Positions 46,093-54,862 of a stretch of DNA of 64,000 nt are shown in pieces; position 1 is the first letter of the stretch; every line of letters begins with the position of its first letter. Made by a program: the position numbers and the translations under genes. Below the pieces are notes generated by a model. The model saw nothing but the letters and a program-made list of their open reading frames with translations. It was not told the origin of the DNA and did not search any database. The stretch is from Vibrio europaeus (GTDB lineage: Bacteria > Pseudomonadota > Gammaproteobacteria > Enterobacterales > Vibrionaceae): positions 1,674,001 through 1,738,000 of the forward strand of contig NZ_LUAX01000001.1 of assembly GCF_001695575.1 (NCBI RefSeq), written 5' to 3'.

Positions 46093-47394
46093 TTAACTAT
46101 TGATAGTATTGCGCTCTTTTAAGAAAACTCTGGCTTCTTCAATAGCACGATCTAGGCGAACTTTTAGCTCTTCAACCGTGCTTGCCTCTACGTTATTGGT
46201 ATCTTTGAGCGCGACTTCAACTTTACCCGCAGCTTCACGTAACTTAGTCGCACCTAGGTTGCCACCGACCCCTTTTAAGCTATGGGCTTTTCGTTGTGCT
46301 TCTTCAGGAGATTCGTTAACCAGTTGAACGATTTTATCTGCATCTCCAGTGTGATCTTCAATAAAGACCTCAAGCAACATACACACCGATTCCATATCGT
46401 TGTTTAACGACTCAAGCATCTTGTCAAAATCAATTTCACTTTCGCTCGTTTCCGTAATCGTGGTCACAGGCTCGGCTTGTGCGGTCTGTTTCTCGATTAC
46501 AGGCTCAATCGGTGCTTGTGGTGAGGCCACTACGCTGTTGGCAACTGGTGACGGACTTACCGCACTTTCTTCAGATTCGGGGGTTGATGATTTTGTCTCT
46601 TTATCGTCCTGTTGAGGCGGCAAGATAGTTGGTCTAGTTTCACTGGCACGCAAGAGTGATAAATAGCCGCCCAGAACAATCAATGTCAGTAAGACCCCGA
46701 GAATAACATGGCGAATAAGCAGTTGATCAAACTCCCCACGTAGCACACTGATCTGATTCAGCACATCGTGAGTTTGCAGTTTCTCAACAATATATCGACC
46801 TTGGGCGTAGCCACCTAAGACAGAAGAGACTTGTGCCAATACCTGTTGTAGGTCTTGGCGCTCTTTAGCCGATAATTGATTAGATTGAGAGTATATATTA
46901 TCGAGGTCTCGATAAACTTGTGGGCTCGAAGCACTATCACCAAACACAGCTTCAAGCACATTAGCACTGAGGCGGAAGTAGATCACTTCTGTACTCTGTC
47001 CCTGATAGCGCTCGCGCATTGTCCCAATCTGATCAACCAAACTCAGGAGATCAAGATTGTTATCTAAATAGACTTGAGACTGCTCGATGAAGCGATCGGT
47101 GGTAAACAATAAGCGGTTAATGTCTGGCAATAACCAACTGCTTTGATAGTGGGCATCAAGCTGAAGGCGTAGGGCGTAGATAAGCTGCAAGTTAAGAGAT
47201 TGAGAATCCGCCATGTTTTCTCTATATGGCGAATCAAAAGAAAAGGCATCACGCAATTCTTGGATGCTCGTGCCTAGTTCATAGACTTGCTCTTTAGTAG
47301 CTTCTATTGAACGGTAACTGTTCGCGATAACAGCAATACTCACAACCCATATTGCTAACAATACCCAGCCAATTTTCAGCGCTTTCCCATCCAT
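46093..47394 (-). CDS. Membrane-anchored Hpt phosphotransfer protein
   Basis: A 432-residue protein from the ATG at 47394: TM1 about residues 8-25, a helical periplasmic domain of about 200 residues, TM2 about 229-248, a Pro/Ser/Glu-rich linker and a C-terminal Hpt domain (about 321-430) with phospho-acceptor His371 (KAHSLKGVGGNLGA). There is no kinase or receiver domain. The frame can be extended to a TTG at 47469, but the ATG start places TM1 at the N-terminus. It probably relays phosphate from a hybrid kinase while sensing something in the periplasm; partner unknown. Confidence 0.8.
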   Translation of the reverse strand: MDGKALKIGWVLLAIWVVSIAVIANSYRSIEATKEQVYELGTSIQELRDAFSFDSPYRENMADSQSLNLQLIYALRLQLDAHYQSSWLLPDINRLLFTTDRFIEQSQVYLDNNLDLLSLVDQIGTMRERYQGQSTEVIYFRLSANVLEAVFGDSASSPQVYRDLDNIYSQSNQLSAKERQDLQQVLAQVSSVLGGYAQGRYIVEKLQTHDVLNQISVLRGEFDQLLIRHVILGVLLTLIVLGGYLSLLRASETRPTILPPQQDDKETKSSTPESEESAVSPSPVANSVVASPQAPIEPVIEKQTAQAEPVTTITETSESEIDFDKMLESLNNDMESVCMLLEVFIEDHTGDADKIVQLVNESPEEAQRKAHSLKGVGGNLGATKLREAAGKVEVALKDTNNVEASTVEELKVRLDRAIEEARVFLKERNTINS

Positions 47395-47499
47395 GCTCTT
47401 GCCTGTAGATAAATCCCTAGTAATACAAGAATATACACTATCAAGCAGAAGTGGAGGACTAACTCGCAAAATGTTGCAGTCAGTCCTATTCTAGAGAGG

Positions 47500-48501
47500 C
47501 TATTTATTACGTGTTAATTGGTCACGCAGATTTGGTGGTGTGCCTTTGATTGTTAGCGTATCGGTTTCTGGATCGTAAAAAATACGCTCACCAAGCAATA
47601 AACTATCAAAACTTACATTCAGGCCACCGCCCGCACCTACATATTTAGTCAGCTTTCGAACAGCAGTGCGATCACCAGGGAAACTCTCTTCTAGTTCGTA
47701 GCCTTGTTCTTGTGTGTAATCCAAGAAACTCGTGCCATCTTGAGAAGGAGGCAGTTCACCGGATAGTTCACGAACTTGAACTTCATCACCTGATTTTATT
47801 TGCTCATTGCAGTAATCAGCGACTTGCTTTTTGTAGCTGATAGCTTCGTCTTTCTCTAGCTTAGAGTCGGCACAGAAATCTTCGACCGCTTGCATCAACA
47901 CTTGGTTTTGTACTTTGGTGTCTAAACCGACTTCTGCCTGTAGGAAATCGAGGAAAAAGTCAGCCACTTTACGACCAACACGACCTTTTATATAAGCTAA
48001 GTAACGGTTTGACTCTTTGTCAGTCTCGAAGCTGGTTAGGTCGATTCGCGCTGCGATGTCCATCTTGCTTAAGTCAAGATAGTCCGTTGCGCTGATCTCT
48101 AGACCTTCTGTCACTTTAAGACTCTGATTTGAAGGAATAATCGCCACAAAAAGATAATCTGTTGCCAGAGATTGATACTCAGCAAAGACTAAGATACCTT
48201 CGTCAGCAAACGGGTATTTTGATAATTCATCTTTAAGGCGGTTGGCACTTAACTGTGAGAAATCGTAAAAGTTTTGATTTCCTTGACGAAGATCTTGCAA
48301 CCAGTTGTTGAATTCGCTGTCAGACTTAAAAGAACCAAAGCCTTTACCGGCTTTCGAGTTGAACACACGATGAAGCTCTGCAACTAGGTCTTCGGTCGAA
48401 TTATCATTAGATAGCGACTCTGAACGAAAGTTAACAACTAGTTCATCTGCGTCGTTTTTCTGTAATTGATGTAGGATAACGTTTGAAAGATGAAGGCTCA
48501 T
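47500..48501 (-). CDS. yejK: YejK, nucleoid-associated protein (NdpA)
   Basis: Nucleoid-associated protein of the YejK/NdpA family, known to interact with DNA topoisomerases in E. coli. From the ATG at 48501 the protein is 333 residues, the usual length, starting MSLHLSNVILHQLQK. A longer frame to 48663 overlaps yejL and is rejected. The ending is AGGGLNVSFDSLLLGERIFY, typical of the family. Divergent from yejL with an 84-bp gap. Confidence 0.93.
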   Translation of the reverse strand: MSLHLSNVILHQLQKNDADELVVNFRSESLSNDNSTEDLVAELHRVFNSKAGKGFGSFKSDSEFNNWLQDLRQGNQNFYDFSQLSANRLKDELSKYPFADEGILVFAEYQSLATDYLFVAIIPSNQSLKVTEGLEISATDYLDLSKMDIAARIDLTSFETDKESNRYLAYIKGRVGRKVADFFLDFLQAEVGLDTKVQNQVLMQAVEDFCADSKLEKDEAISYKKQVADYCNEQIKSGDEVQVRELSGELPPSQDGTSFLDYTQEQGYELEESFPGDRTAVRKLTKYVGAGGGLNVSFDSLLLGERIFYDPETDTLTIKGTPPNLRDQLTRNK

Positions 48502-48585
48502 GATGAAATTTATCGCCACGTAGGTTTCAGTTGCGTGGCATTGTAGGTTATCATAAGCCGCTTTACTATCATCATTAGAGTCTTT

Positions 48586-48810
48586 ATGCCGATTACATCT
48601 AAATACAGCGACAAGCAAGTAGAACAAATCCTTACTGAAGTAGCTGCGGTACTTGAAAAACATGCAGCGGGTCCAGAGCTTGCGTTAATGATTGCTGGAA
48701 ATATCGCTACCAATGTCTTAAATCAAGATGTTGCTGCTTCACAACGCAAAGCAATTGCTGAAAAATTTGCAGAAGCGCTTGTTTCTTCAATTGAAGATCA
48801 AAAACACTAA
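48586..48810 (+). CDS. yejL: YejL-family (UPF0352) protein
   Basis: A 74-residue soluble helical protein, beginning [19 protein letters not shown], typical of YejL. Function unknown. Located between divergent yejK and co-directional yejM, the same order as in E. coli. Confidence 0.93.
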   Translation: MPITSKYSDKQVEQILTEVAAVLEKHAAGPELALMIAGNIATNVLNQDVAASQRKAIAEKFAEALVSSIEDQKH

Positions 48811-48838
48811 AAATAATAACGGATAATAGAACACTTAC

Positions 48839-50644
48839 ATGGTCGATAACGGAAATACATACGGTGAACGCGTATCGCGTTTAGTGGGATGGGGACACTG
48901 GTTCGCCTTTTTCAACATCATCGCTGCAATGCTGATCGGTACCCGTTATATCTCTCAGTCTCCGTGGCCAGAGACCCTACTTGGTCAATTCTACTTGATG
49001 ATTTCTTGGGTTGGTCATTTTGGCTTCCTCGTTTTCGCCCTATACCTGCTGGTTCTATTCCCACTCACCTTTGTCATACCGTCACGAAAACTGTTCCGTT
49101 TAGTGGCGGTCTGTTTTGCGACTGTAGGATTGACGATCCTACTTATCGATACACAAGCCTACCAAACCATTAACTTGCACCTAACGCCTGTTGTTTGGGA
49201 AGTGTTGTTTAGTGATGAGAGTTCGACGATCAGCGTCGATCTGCAGCACTTGTTTATTGTCTTACCGCTTATCTTTTTACTGCAACTCGCGTTGTCTGAG
49301 TGGGTATGGCGTAAACAACGTAAACTGTCACACAAACATGTCGGCCGCCCATTATCGGCGCTGTTTTTCGTTAGCTTTATTGCTAGCCACCTTATTTATG
49401 TGTGGGCGGATGCCTATTTCTACAATCCGATCACTGCTCAACGCGCCAATTTCCCACTTTCCTACCCAATGACGGCGAAGTCATTTATGGAGAGACATGG
49501 TCTACTCGATCGCGAAGAGTATTTAAAGCGCCTTGAACAAAGCCAAGATAGCATTGAATTGGTAAGCTACCCGCTCGAAACCATCGAGTTTAATCGCCGC
49601 GCTAATCCGCTCAATATCCTAGTCGTCAGTGTTAATAACCTGCGCTCTGATATGCTGACCGAACAAACCATGCCTGCGACTTACGAATTTGCTCAAAACA
49701 ACCTGAATTTCACCAACCACTACAGTTCAAGCAACGACTCGTTTGGTGTATTTGGCTTGTTTTATGGTTTACCAAGCAGCTACTCTAGTAGCATTAAAGC
49801 TCAAGGTTCAAAGCCTATCCTTATCGATACCTTGCTTGAAAAACAGTACCAATTTGGTCTGTTTAGTGCAGATAACTTCGACGAGCCTCTATACGGTGAA
49901 ACCGTTTTCCGCGGCATGAACTTTAATGGTATCGCGTTTAACGATGCTAAATCGGCTGATAACCAAGCAATAGACGCGTGGTCTGATTGGGTACAGCAGC
50001 AAGGTAAGAAACCTTGGTTTAGTTATATTGAACTAACAACCGTAGATAATTTCAGCGCCTACAACGACAGCGACCAACAGCTACCGACTGGTGAGAAGCT
50101 AAAAGCGGGATACAAAAACTCGGTTAGCCACGCAGACACAGAGCTAAGCAATTTGCTTGAGCAAGTAAACGCGCTAGAGCTTGATGAGTCTACTGTTATT
50201 GTCATTACCTCTAACCACGCCACTGAGTTTAATGAAACCAAAACTAACAGCTGGGGTTCAAACACCAACTACAGCCAGTACCAGCTAAAAGTTCCTATGG
50301 TTATTCATTGGCCTGGTAAACTTGCCGGTGAATACAAGCACAGAACCAGCCACCTAGATATGTCGGTCACCCTACTGCAAGATTTGCTTGGGGTTTCATC
50401 CAACCCAACAGACTTTAGCAGCGGTCGTAATCTATTCGATGAGCGCAAACGTCGTTGGATTCTAGCCGGTGACTCTCGTGAACTTGCTTTGATTACGGCG
50501 AAAAACACTACGGTGATTGATAAGTTTGGCAATTACAAATTGTACGATTCCAATTACCAACGCTTAAAGGATGAAAATCCGACACTACCTGTGTTGATGC
50601 AAGGTTTGACTGAGCTGCAACGTTTTTACGCAAAAAGTAACTAA
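48839..50644 (+). CDS. yejM: YejM/PbgA/LapC, inner-membrane regulator of LPS synthesis
   Basis: A 601-residue protein with five N-terminal membrane helices (to about residue 190) and a large periplasmic sulfatase-like domain (NILVVSVNNLRSDMLTEQ, then SSNDSFGVFGLFYGLPSSY and VIVITSNHATEFNE). In E. coli YejM senses lipopolysaccharide and controls LpxC degradation through LapB and FtsH. The sulfatase nucleophile Cys/Ser motif is not evident, as usual for YejM. The same role in this organism is inferred from homology and synteny. Confidence 0.93.
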   Translation: MVDNGNTYGERVSRLVGWGHWFAFFNIIAAMLIGTRYISQSPWPETLLGQFYLMISWVGHFGFLVFALYLLVLFPLTFVIPSRKLFRLVAVCFATVGLTILLIDTQAYQTINLHLTPVVWEVLFSDESSTISVDLQHLFIVLPLIFLLQLALSEWVWRKQRKLSHKHVGRPLSALFFVSFIASHLIYVWADAYFYNPITAQRANFPLSYPMTAKSFMERHGLLDREEYLKRLEQSQDSIELVSYPLETIEFNRRANPLNILVVSVNNLRSDMLTEQTMPATYEFAQNNLNFTNHYSSSNDSFGVFGLFYGLPSSYSSSIKAQGSKPILIDTLLEKQYQFGLFSADNFDEPLYGETVFRGMNFNGIAFNDAKSADNQAIDAWSDWVQQQGKKPWFSYIELTTVDNFSAYNDSDQQLPTGEKLKAGYKNSVSHADTELSNLLEQVNALELDESTVIVITSNHATEFNETKTNSWGSNTNYSQYQLKVPMVIHWPGKLAGEYKHRTSHLDMSVTLLQDLLGVSSNPTDFSSGRNLFDERKRRWILAGDSRELALITAKNTTVIDKFGNYKLYDSNYQRLKDENPTLPVLMQGLTELQRFYAKSN

Positions 50645-50698
50645 ATCATAGCTTTATAGGATTGACCCTCTATTCGTTTACGTTTAGATTAAAGGCAT

Positions 50699-50775
50699 CG
50701 GACTGTAGCGCAGCTTGGTAGCGCACCGTCATGGGGTGTCGGGGGTCGCAAGTTCAAATCTTGTCAGTCCGACCA
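50699..50775 (+). tRNA. tRNA-Pro (anticodon GGG)
   Basis: A 77-nt cloverleaf: acceptor CGGACTG/CAGTCCG, D arm GCGC/GCGC, anticodon loop ATGGGGT (anticodon GGG, reads CCC) on a CCGTC/GTCGG stem with one T-T mismatch as in E. coli proL, a T arm and encoded CCA. Confidence 0.95.
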
Positions 50776-50786
50776 TTACACCTAGA

Positions 50787-50821
50787 GCCTGTTGTTTTTA
50801 TAAGCAACAGGCTTTTCTTTT
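50787..50821 (+). terminator. Terminator of tRNA-Pro
   Basis: GCCTGTTG pairs with CAACAGGC around a 10-nt loop, followed by TTTTCTTTT. The 50822-51034 stretch up to the next tRNA has no gene and would contain its promoter. Confidence 0.88.
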
Positions 50822-51034
50822 GTCTAATTGTTCGTGTCTAGTAGCAATTAATGCCTTCCCGTTCCTCTTAAAGACTTGCTAGCAAATGGCTGTTTTCACT
50901 CTGCCAAACGTCATGAAAGTATAATAAATCGTCGTCTATTCAAGTTTTTACCGCCAAACGCTCATTATTAAAGCAAACAGTAAAATTAGGGGTTTACAAC
51001 TTTTCTCAACCTCTATATTATTCGCTTCAACAAC

Positions 51035-51125
51035 GGAGAGATGGCTGAGTGGTTGAAAGCACCGGTCTTGAAAACCGGCATACGTTAATAGCGTATCTAG
51101 GGTTCAAATCCCTATCTCTCCGCCA
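51035..51125 (+). tRNA. tRNA-Ser (anticodon TGA)
   Basis: A 91-nt class II tRNA: acceptor GGAGAGA/TCTCTCC, anticodon loop CTTGAAA (anticodon TGA, reads TCA), a long variable arm (CATACGTTAATAGCGTATC region), T arm GGGTTCAAATCCC-like, discriminator G and encoded CCA. Confidence 0.97.
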
Positions 51126-51132
51126 CATTCAA

Positions 51133-51156
51133 AACCCTAGTCGAAAGACTGGGGTT
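51133..51156 (+). terminator. Terminator of tRNA-Ser
   Basis: AACCCTAGTC pairs with GACTGGGGTT (one T-G pair) around GAAA, followed by TTCT-rich sequence. Confidence 0.85.
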
Positions 51157-51252
51157 TTCTCGTTTTTAAGCAGGAAAACTCGATAGGGATTTATTAAATC
51201 CCTAGTTGGGCGCAACCTAGGCTTTCAGCTACCATTCAGCAAAAAAGCCATT

Positions 51253-51735
51253 CTACAGATAATCGATATCTTCATGCTCTCCCTGAACATAACTGCCGAG
51301 GTGAGTTGAGAAGCGTTGGCTTTCAATCAGTTCGATAAGCTTATCTTTGAGTTCTGCAGGATACATTCTTTTATCTGCGAGTTCAGTGAGTGGTAGCCAC
51401 TCGACATCTTGAATATATTCCTCATCGTTTAAACCCGATAGGTTATCGAGGTTCGGAACACCACTATAAGATTCGATCAAATAGAAGAACTCCGCGTGGT
51501 AGCGCTGTTTATGCGTTTCGAGAAACTCCCTTACGCAGATAAGCTCCCCAACTTGGACATCTATGCCCGCCTCTTCTTTAAACTCACGGACCACACAGGC
51601 TTTCGAGCTTTGATCGCTTGGTTCCATACCACCACCGGGTGGAATCCAATACTCACCGGTGAAGTCTTTCACTTTAACAAGTAGCATTGCACCGTCTTTA
51701 ATCAGTATTCCTGCGGCGCGAATTCTGTGTTCCAT
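51253..51735 (-). CDS. Nudix hydrolase with a variant Nudix box
   Basis: A 160-residue Nudix-fold protein. The Nudix box is present as Gly36-x5-Gln42-x7-Arg50-Glu51-Phe-x-Glu54-Glu55-x-Gly57, so the first conserved Glu is Gln while the metal-binding Glu51, Glu54 and Glu55 remain. Substrate cannot be told; close relatives include nucleotide and ADP-sugar hydrolases. It follows the histone-deacetylase-family gene by 9 bp on the minus strand and is probably co-transcribed with it. Confidence 0.87.
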   Translation of the reverse strand: MEHRIRAAGILIKDGAMLLVKVKDFTGEYWIPPGGGMEPSDQSSKACVVREFKEEAGIDVQVGELICVREFLETHKQRYHAEFFYLIESYSGVPNLDNLSGLNDEEYIQDVEWLPLTELADKRMYPAELKDKLIELIESQRFSTHLGSYVQGEHEDIDYL

Positions 51736-51744
51736 GATAATCCT

Positions 51745-52668
51745 TTAACTTATGTATACGTTCAGTGCAGCGCGAATAAGCTGCATATGAATTGGGACAA
51801 GCGCTTGATGCTCTGTACGATACCCACCACCAACCACACACGCTATGGGTAACTGTTTTTGCTGAGCCAGTTGAAACATAAACACATCTCGCGTGTAGAT
51901 AGCGTCACTAGAGATGCTCAAATACCCTAGCTCGTCATCTTCATGAATATCAACGCCTGCGTCATATAGAATGAGATCGGGCTGATGTAGATTAACAGCC
52001 ATCTCAACCACCGAGGTGAATGCCTCAAGAAACTCAGCATCCCCCGTTTCTCTGCTTAACGGCACATCGAGATCAGAATCTGGCTTGCGCGCAGGGAAGT
52101 TCTTATCACAGTGGAAAGAGAGCGTAACTATTGCGTCCTCTTCTTCACACAATGTTGCCGTACCATCTCCATGATGCACATCGCTGTCAACAATCAAAAC
52201 CTTATCTATCCCTTCAAGAGTCAGTGCCCTTTTGGCTGCCAACACCAGATCGTTGACTAAACAGAAGCCGCTACCAAAATCCCTGTGCGCATGGTGATAT
52301 CCGCCGCTTAAATGGATAGCGACACCATGCTTAACGGCCTGTTGAACCGTTTCGCAGGTTCCACCCGCGGACGTCAGCGTCCGAGCAATCAGTGTTTCGC
52401 TCCATGGAAACCCAATACGACGCATCTTTGGCGCAGGTAGTTCACCTGACGTAAGAAGCTGTATGTAGTCAGGGCAATGAACTTGACTCACTTCCACCTG
52501 ATCAACTGGGGCTGGCTGCACATATTGAAAAGCCTGCTGCCATATCGGGTTTACAGCTCGTTGCTGTTCTATTGCTTCAAACAGGAGTCGATATTTATTG
52601 ATTGGATAGCGATGCCCGTCAGGCAGCGGCAACTCAGAATAGAGAGAGTGGTAAATCAGAGGAATCAT
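51745..52668 (-). CDS. Histone deacetylase-family (acetoin-utilisation-type) deacetylase
   Basis: A 307-residue zinc amidohydrolase fold of the bacterial HDAC-like family. Motifs: HLSGGYHHAH with the paired histidines, DSDVHHGDGT with zinc-binding residues, TLSFHCDKNFPARK, LYDAGVDIHEDDELG with Asp ligands, and VVGGGYR. Bacterial members deacetylate small amines or lysine; the substrate here is unknown. It precedes the Nudix gene with 9-bp spacing. Its start is about 70 bp from the Fur box at 52737, so divergent Fur influence is possible. Confidence 0.88.
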   Translation of the reverse strand: MIPLIYHSLYSELPLPDGHRYPINKYRLLFEAIEQQRAVNPIWQQAFQYVQPAPVDQVEVSQVHCPDYIQLLTSGELPAPKMRRIGFPWSETLIARTLTSAGGTCETVQQAVKHGVAIHLSGGYHHAHRDFGSGFCLVNDLVLAAKRALTLEGIDKVLIVDSDVHHGDGTATLCEEEDAIVTLSFHCDKNFPARKPDSDLDVPLSRETGDAEFLEAFTSVVEMAVNLHQPDLILYDAGVDIHEDDELGYLSISSDAIYTRDVFMFQLAQQKQLPIACVVGGGYRTEHQALVPIHMQLIRAALNVYIS

Positions 52669-52713
52669 AACAACACAAAGTCCATAAGGTTGGATTCATG
52701 GTATCAGCTTGAT

Positions 52714-52743
52714 TTGCGGTTGCAAAACTAGTTAAATGATAAT
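52714..52743 (+). promoter_or_regulatory. Promoter of the Fur-controlled microprotein
   Basis: A -35-like TTGCGG (52714-52719), an 18-nt spacer and a -10 GATAAT (52738-52743). The -10 lies inside the Fur box, so bound Fur would block RNA polymerase. Confidence 0.5.
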
Positions 52744-52751
52744 GATTATCA
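52737..52751. promoter_or_regulatory. Perfect Fur box
   Basis: TGATAAT-G-ATTATCA, the full 7-1-7 Fur palindrome with no mismatch, between the HDAC-family gene and the small frame at 52773. It implies iron repression of a transcript starting just downstream. Confidence 0.85.
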
Positions 52752-52772
52752 ATACATATTAAGGGACTAATT

Positions 52773-52889
52773 TTGAATACTCGATACTACTTGTTGCTAG
52801 GGGTAACGGCTGGAACTTTATCTGCCCTGTTTTTGTTTGTTGCGATGTTATTAAGCAGTTGGTTTTTGATACGAATGGTTCTTTCCTAG
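52773..52889 (+). CDS. Putative Fur-regulated 38-residue membrane microprotein
   Basis: A small frame with a TTG start, preceded by AAGGGA with ideal 6-nt spacing. The product begins MNTRYYLLLGVTAGTLSALF (Met from TTG) and ends RMVLS: one membrane helix of about 22-25 residues with Arg at both ends. It lies immediately downstream of a perfect Fur box and a promoter, so iron starvation should induce it. No family is recognised. A non-ATG start and short length limit confidence; the transcript could also be an RNA regulator. Confidence 0.5.
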   Translation: MNTRYYLLLGVTAGTLSALFLFVAMLLSSWFLIRMVLS

Positions 52890-53233
52890 CCGTATGGATC
52901 GTCATAGACTGTAAGAATTTTACGTTCTATGAAAACTTTCATAATGGTGAAACCATTCAAAGCAAGAAGCTTTTTTAAGCGCAAAGCATTTGAATGTAAC
53001 GTGATACACCTTATAGAAAATCATGAAATGAAAGCGATTTCATTAAATTCATTACCTGTGAGAAATATAGATATCCAATTGTTTTTAATATTAATAAACG
53101 ACTCACCATTCTAGAGTGTAGTTTCATGACAGTCTCCTCCTAGGCGTGGTGTGAAGCGCTCAAACCTTTTCATCCATTTCATTTTTTAAGATTCCCAATA
53201 GAACAAAAACACAATGTCATATAGGGAATTATC
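52890..53233. other. Control region of the beta-glucoside porin gene
   Basis: About 340 bp with no credible gene. It contains a LacI-type operator at 53029-53042. No clear CRP site or terminator is seen. Confidence 0.5.
53029..53042. promoter_or_regulatory. LacI-family operator before the porin gene
   Basis: TGAAAGCGATTTCA, a near-palindrome with central CG as typical for LacI-family sites. It shares TGAAAGCG-TTTC with the site at 54863 upstream of the LacI-family regulator gene, suggesting a common repressor. Confidence 0.55.
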
Positions 53234-54562
53234 ATGAAAAAACTTAAGCTATTGCCTATTTCAATTGCAGTGGCAGCTTCGCTTGCTTCCATCACCTCTT
53301 TTGCCACTGAAACTGAACTACAGGCTCTCGAACAACGCATCCAGGAACTGGAAAGCCGGATGCAGACCGATTACGTCAACGACCAGCAACCTGCCGTGCT
53401 ATCACCTGATATTGAGGTTCCTCTTGGAGTGGTCTTCTCTGGCTATGCTCGCTATGGAGCACATTACCAATCCGGTGACCAGAAATATGTTCAGGTCGAT
53501 GGTTCATTTAATGGCTCTTCAGCGATTGGTCGTTTAGGCAACGAAGGCAATGGCGGAGAGTTCCAGTTGGCAAAGGTCTTCCAAAGTGACAACGGCGCTA
53601 TCTGGGATGTTGTCGTGATGTTCGACCATTGGGGCGATGAGGTAAACATCAAAAAAGCCTACGCTGGTGCAACCAACGTATTTGAAAGCCAGCCCAACGC
53701 TTATGTATGGGCAGGGCGTGACTTCCACCAGCGTCCACAACAAGGCATTAATGATTACTTCTGGATGATGCACGATGGCCAAGGTGGAGGTATCAACAAC
53801 TTAGAACTTGGCTCGGTCAAACTTGATTTTGGCGTAGTCGGTGCCGTTGACAGTTGTAGCCCAACGATAGAACCAGGTGCTAATCCTTCAATCAATTGTA
53901 CTGGTGGTGCGGGTACTGGCGACAGTGGCGCTTACGCTTTCACTTCTAAACTGCATGGTATCAATCTTGGCTTCGCCGACCTTGAACTGTACGCTAACTA
54001 CGGATTTGACTCAGAAGCGATTGATGATGCAAAGAGCATTAATGCGTACCAACTAGGAGCGGTTTTCTCTCACCCAAATGACAATGGTTCCAACCGACTG
54101 GTACTAAGATACTCTGATAACGCGGATAATGGTGTTTTCTGGAAAACCGATAATCTGACGACGCTCTATGCGAGCTTTGAAGGTAATTCTACTCTTGGTG
54201 AAAGTGCCGCTGTTGAGTACTTGCTTGCCTACCATGATTACTCAGTCGATGGTTCTTCTAAGGTCGAAGATGAGCGAACCAACTACAGTGCCATCGTTCG
54301 CCCTATGTACTTCTGGAATGATGTCCACTCGACTTGGTTGGAAGCGGGTTATCAAGTAGTCGACTACGCCAGAGCCTCTGATGACAACTCTGGTTGGAAA
54401 GTGACGCTTTCACAAAACATCGCCTTTGATTGGGGATCTGGTGCACGTCCAATGCTCCGCTTCTACGCAACAGCAGGGGAAGTCGACAATAAAGCAACCG
54501 CAACAACAACCGCTAAGCAAGATACCTTTAGCCTAGGCGCCATGTGGGAAGCCTGGTGGTAA
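53234..54562 (+). CDS. Carbohydrate porin, maltoporin (LamB)-like
   Basis: Outer-membrane channel of 442 residues with a signal peptide (cleavage near SFAT), a short coiled coil (ELQALEQRIQELESRM) as in ScrY-type porins, and a beta-barrel of the LamB family (VVFSGYARYGAHY, then RDFHQRPQQGINDYFWMMHD, ending SLGAMWEAWW with the usual terminal aromatic). It probably passes beta-glucosides for the adjacent ABC transporter. The gene has its own control region with a LacI-type operator and a terminator. Confidence 0.87.
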   Translation: MKKLKLLPISIAVAASLASITSFATETELQALEQRIQELESRMQTDYVNDQQPAVLSPDIEVPLGVVFSGYARYGAHYQSGDQKYVQVDGSFNGSSAIGRLGNEGNGGEFQLAKVFQSDNGAIWDVVVMFDHWGDEVNIKKAYAGATNVFESQPNAYVWAGRDFHQRPQQGINDYFWMMHDGQGGGINNLELGSVKLDFGVVGAVDSCSPTIEPGANPSINCTGGAGTGDSGAYAFTSKLHGINLGFADLELYANYGFDSEAIDDAKSINAYQLGAVFSHPNDNGSNRLVLRYSDNADNGVFWKTDNLTTLYASFEGNSTLGESAAVEYLLAYHDYSVDGSSKVEDERTNYSAIVRPMYFWNDVHSTWLEAGYQVVDYARASDDNSGWKVTLSQNIAFDWGSGARPMLRFYATAGEVDNKATATTTAKQDTFSLGAMWEAWW

Positions 54563-54642
54563 TCAACACAATACTGTCCAACTATTTCGCTAGCAATCTA
54601 ACAATATTCCGCTAGCCGCTTCAACTTAACTCCAAACCATTT

Positions 54643-54668
54643 GAGCCGCTTTTTAGCGGCTCTTTTTT
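54643..54668 (+). terminator. Terminator of the porin gene
   Basis: GAGCCGC pairs with GCGGCTC around TTTTTA, followed by TTTTTT. Confidence 0.92.
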
Positions 54669-54812
54669 GTGGGTAGCAAAACCTAGGTTCTATCATCTCA
54701 GCAATACATTTGTGCATCAAACAACCATTTCATGAAACAGTTTCATGAAGTAGATCGAAACTGCATACCGCTTCATCCTTTGACCAATAAGGCTTTTCAG
54801 GGCTTATTTGAG

Positions 54813-54828
54813 TGTGATTTTTCTCACA
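54813..54828. promoter_or_regulatory. Perfect CRP site upstream of the beta-glucoside operon
   Basis: TGTGA-TTTTTC-TCACA, both half-sites perfect. Its centre is about 41 bp before the start predicted from a TAATAC -10 element (54849-54854), the class II activation position. Implies catabolite control by cAMP-CRP. Confidence 0.8.
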
Positions 54829-54862
54829 TAGGCTTTAAGTAAGATCTTTAATACTAGCCTCA

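Noticed and set aside
48502..48663. Longer N-terminus of YejK
   Set aside because: It would overlap divergent yejL by 78 bp and adds residues not found in the family; the start at 48501 gives the usual length.
52981..53028. CRP site in the porin control region (AATGTAACGTGATACACC)
   Set aside because: Only one half-site resembles TGTGA and spacing is poor, unlike the perfect site at 54813.
52929..53114. 61-residue frame before the porin gene
   Set aside because: It has no good ribosome-binding site, an atypical residue mix, and it runs through the LacI-type operator; more likely control region.
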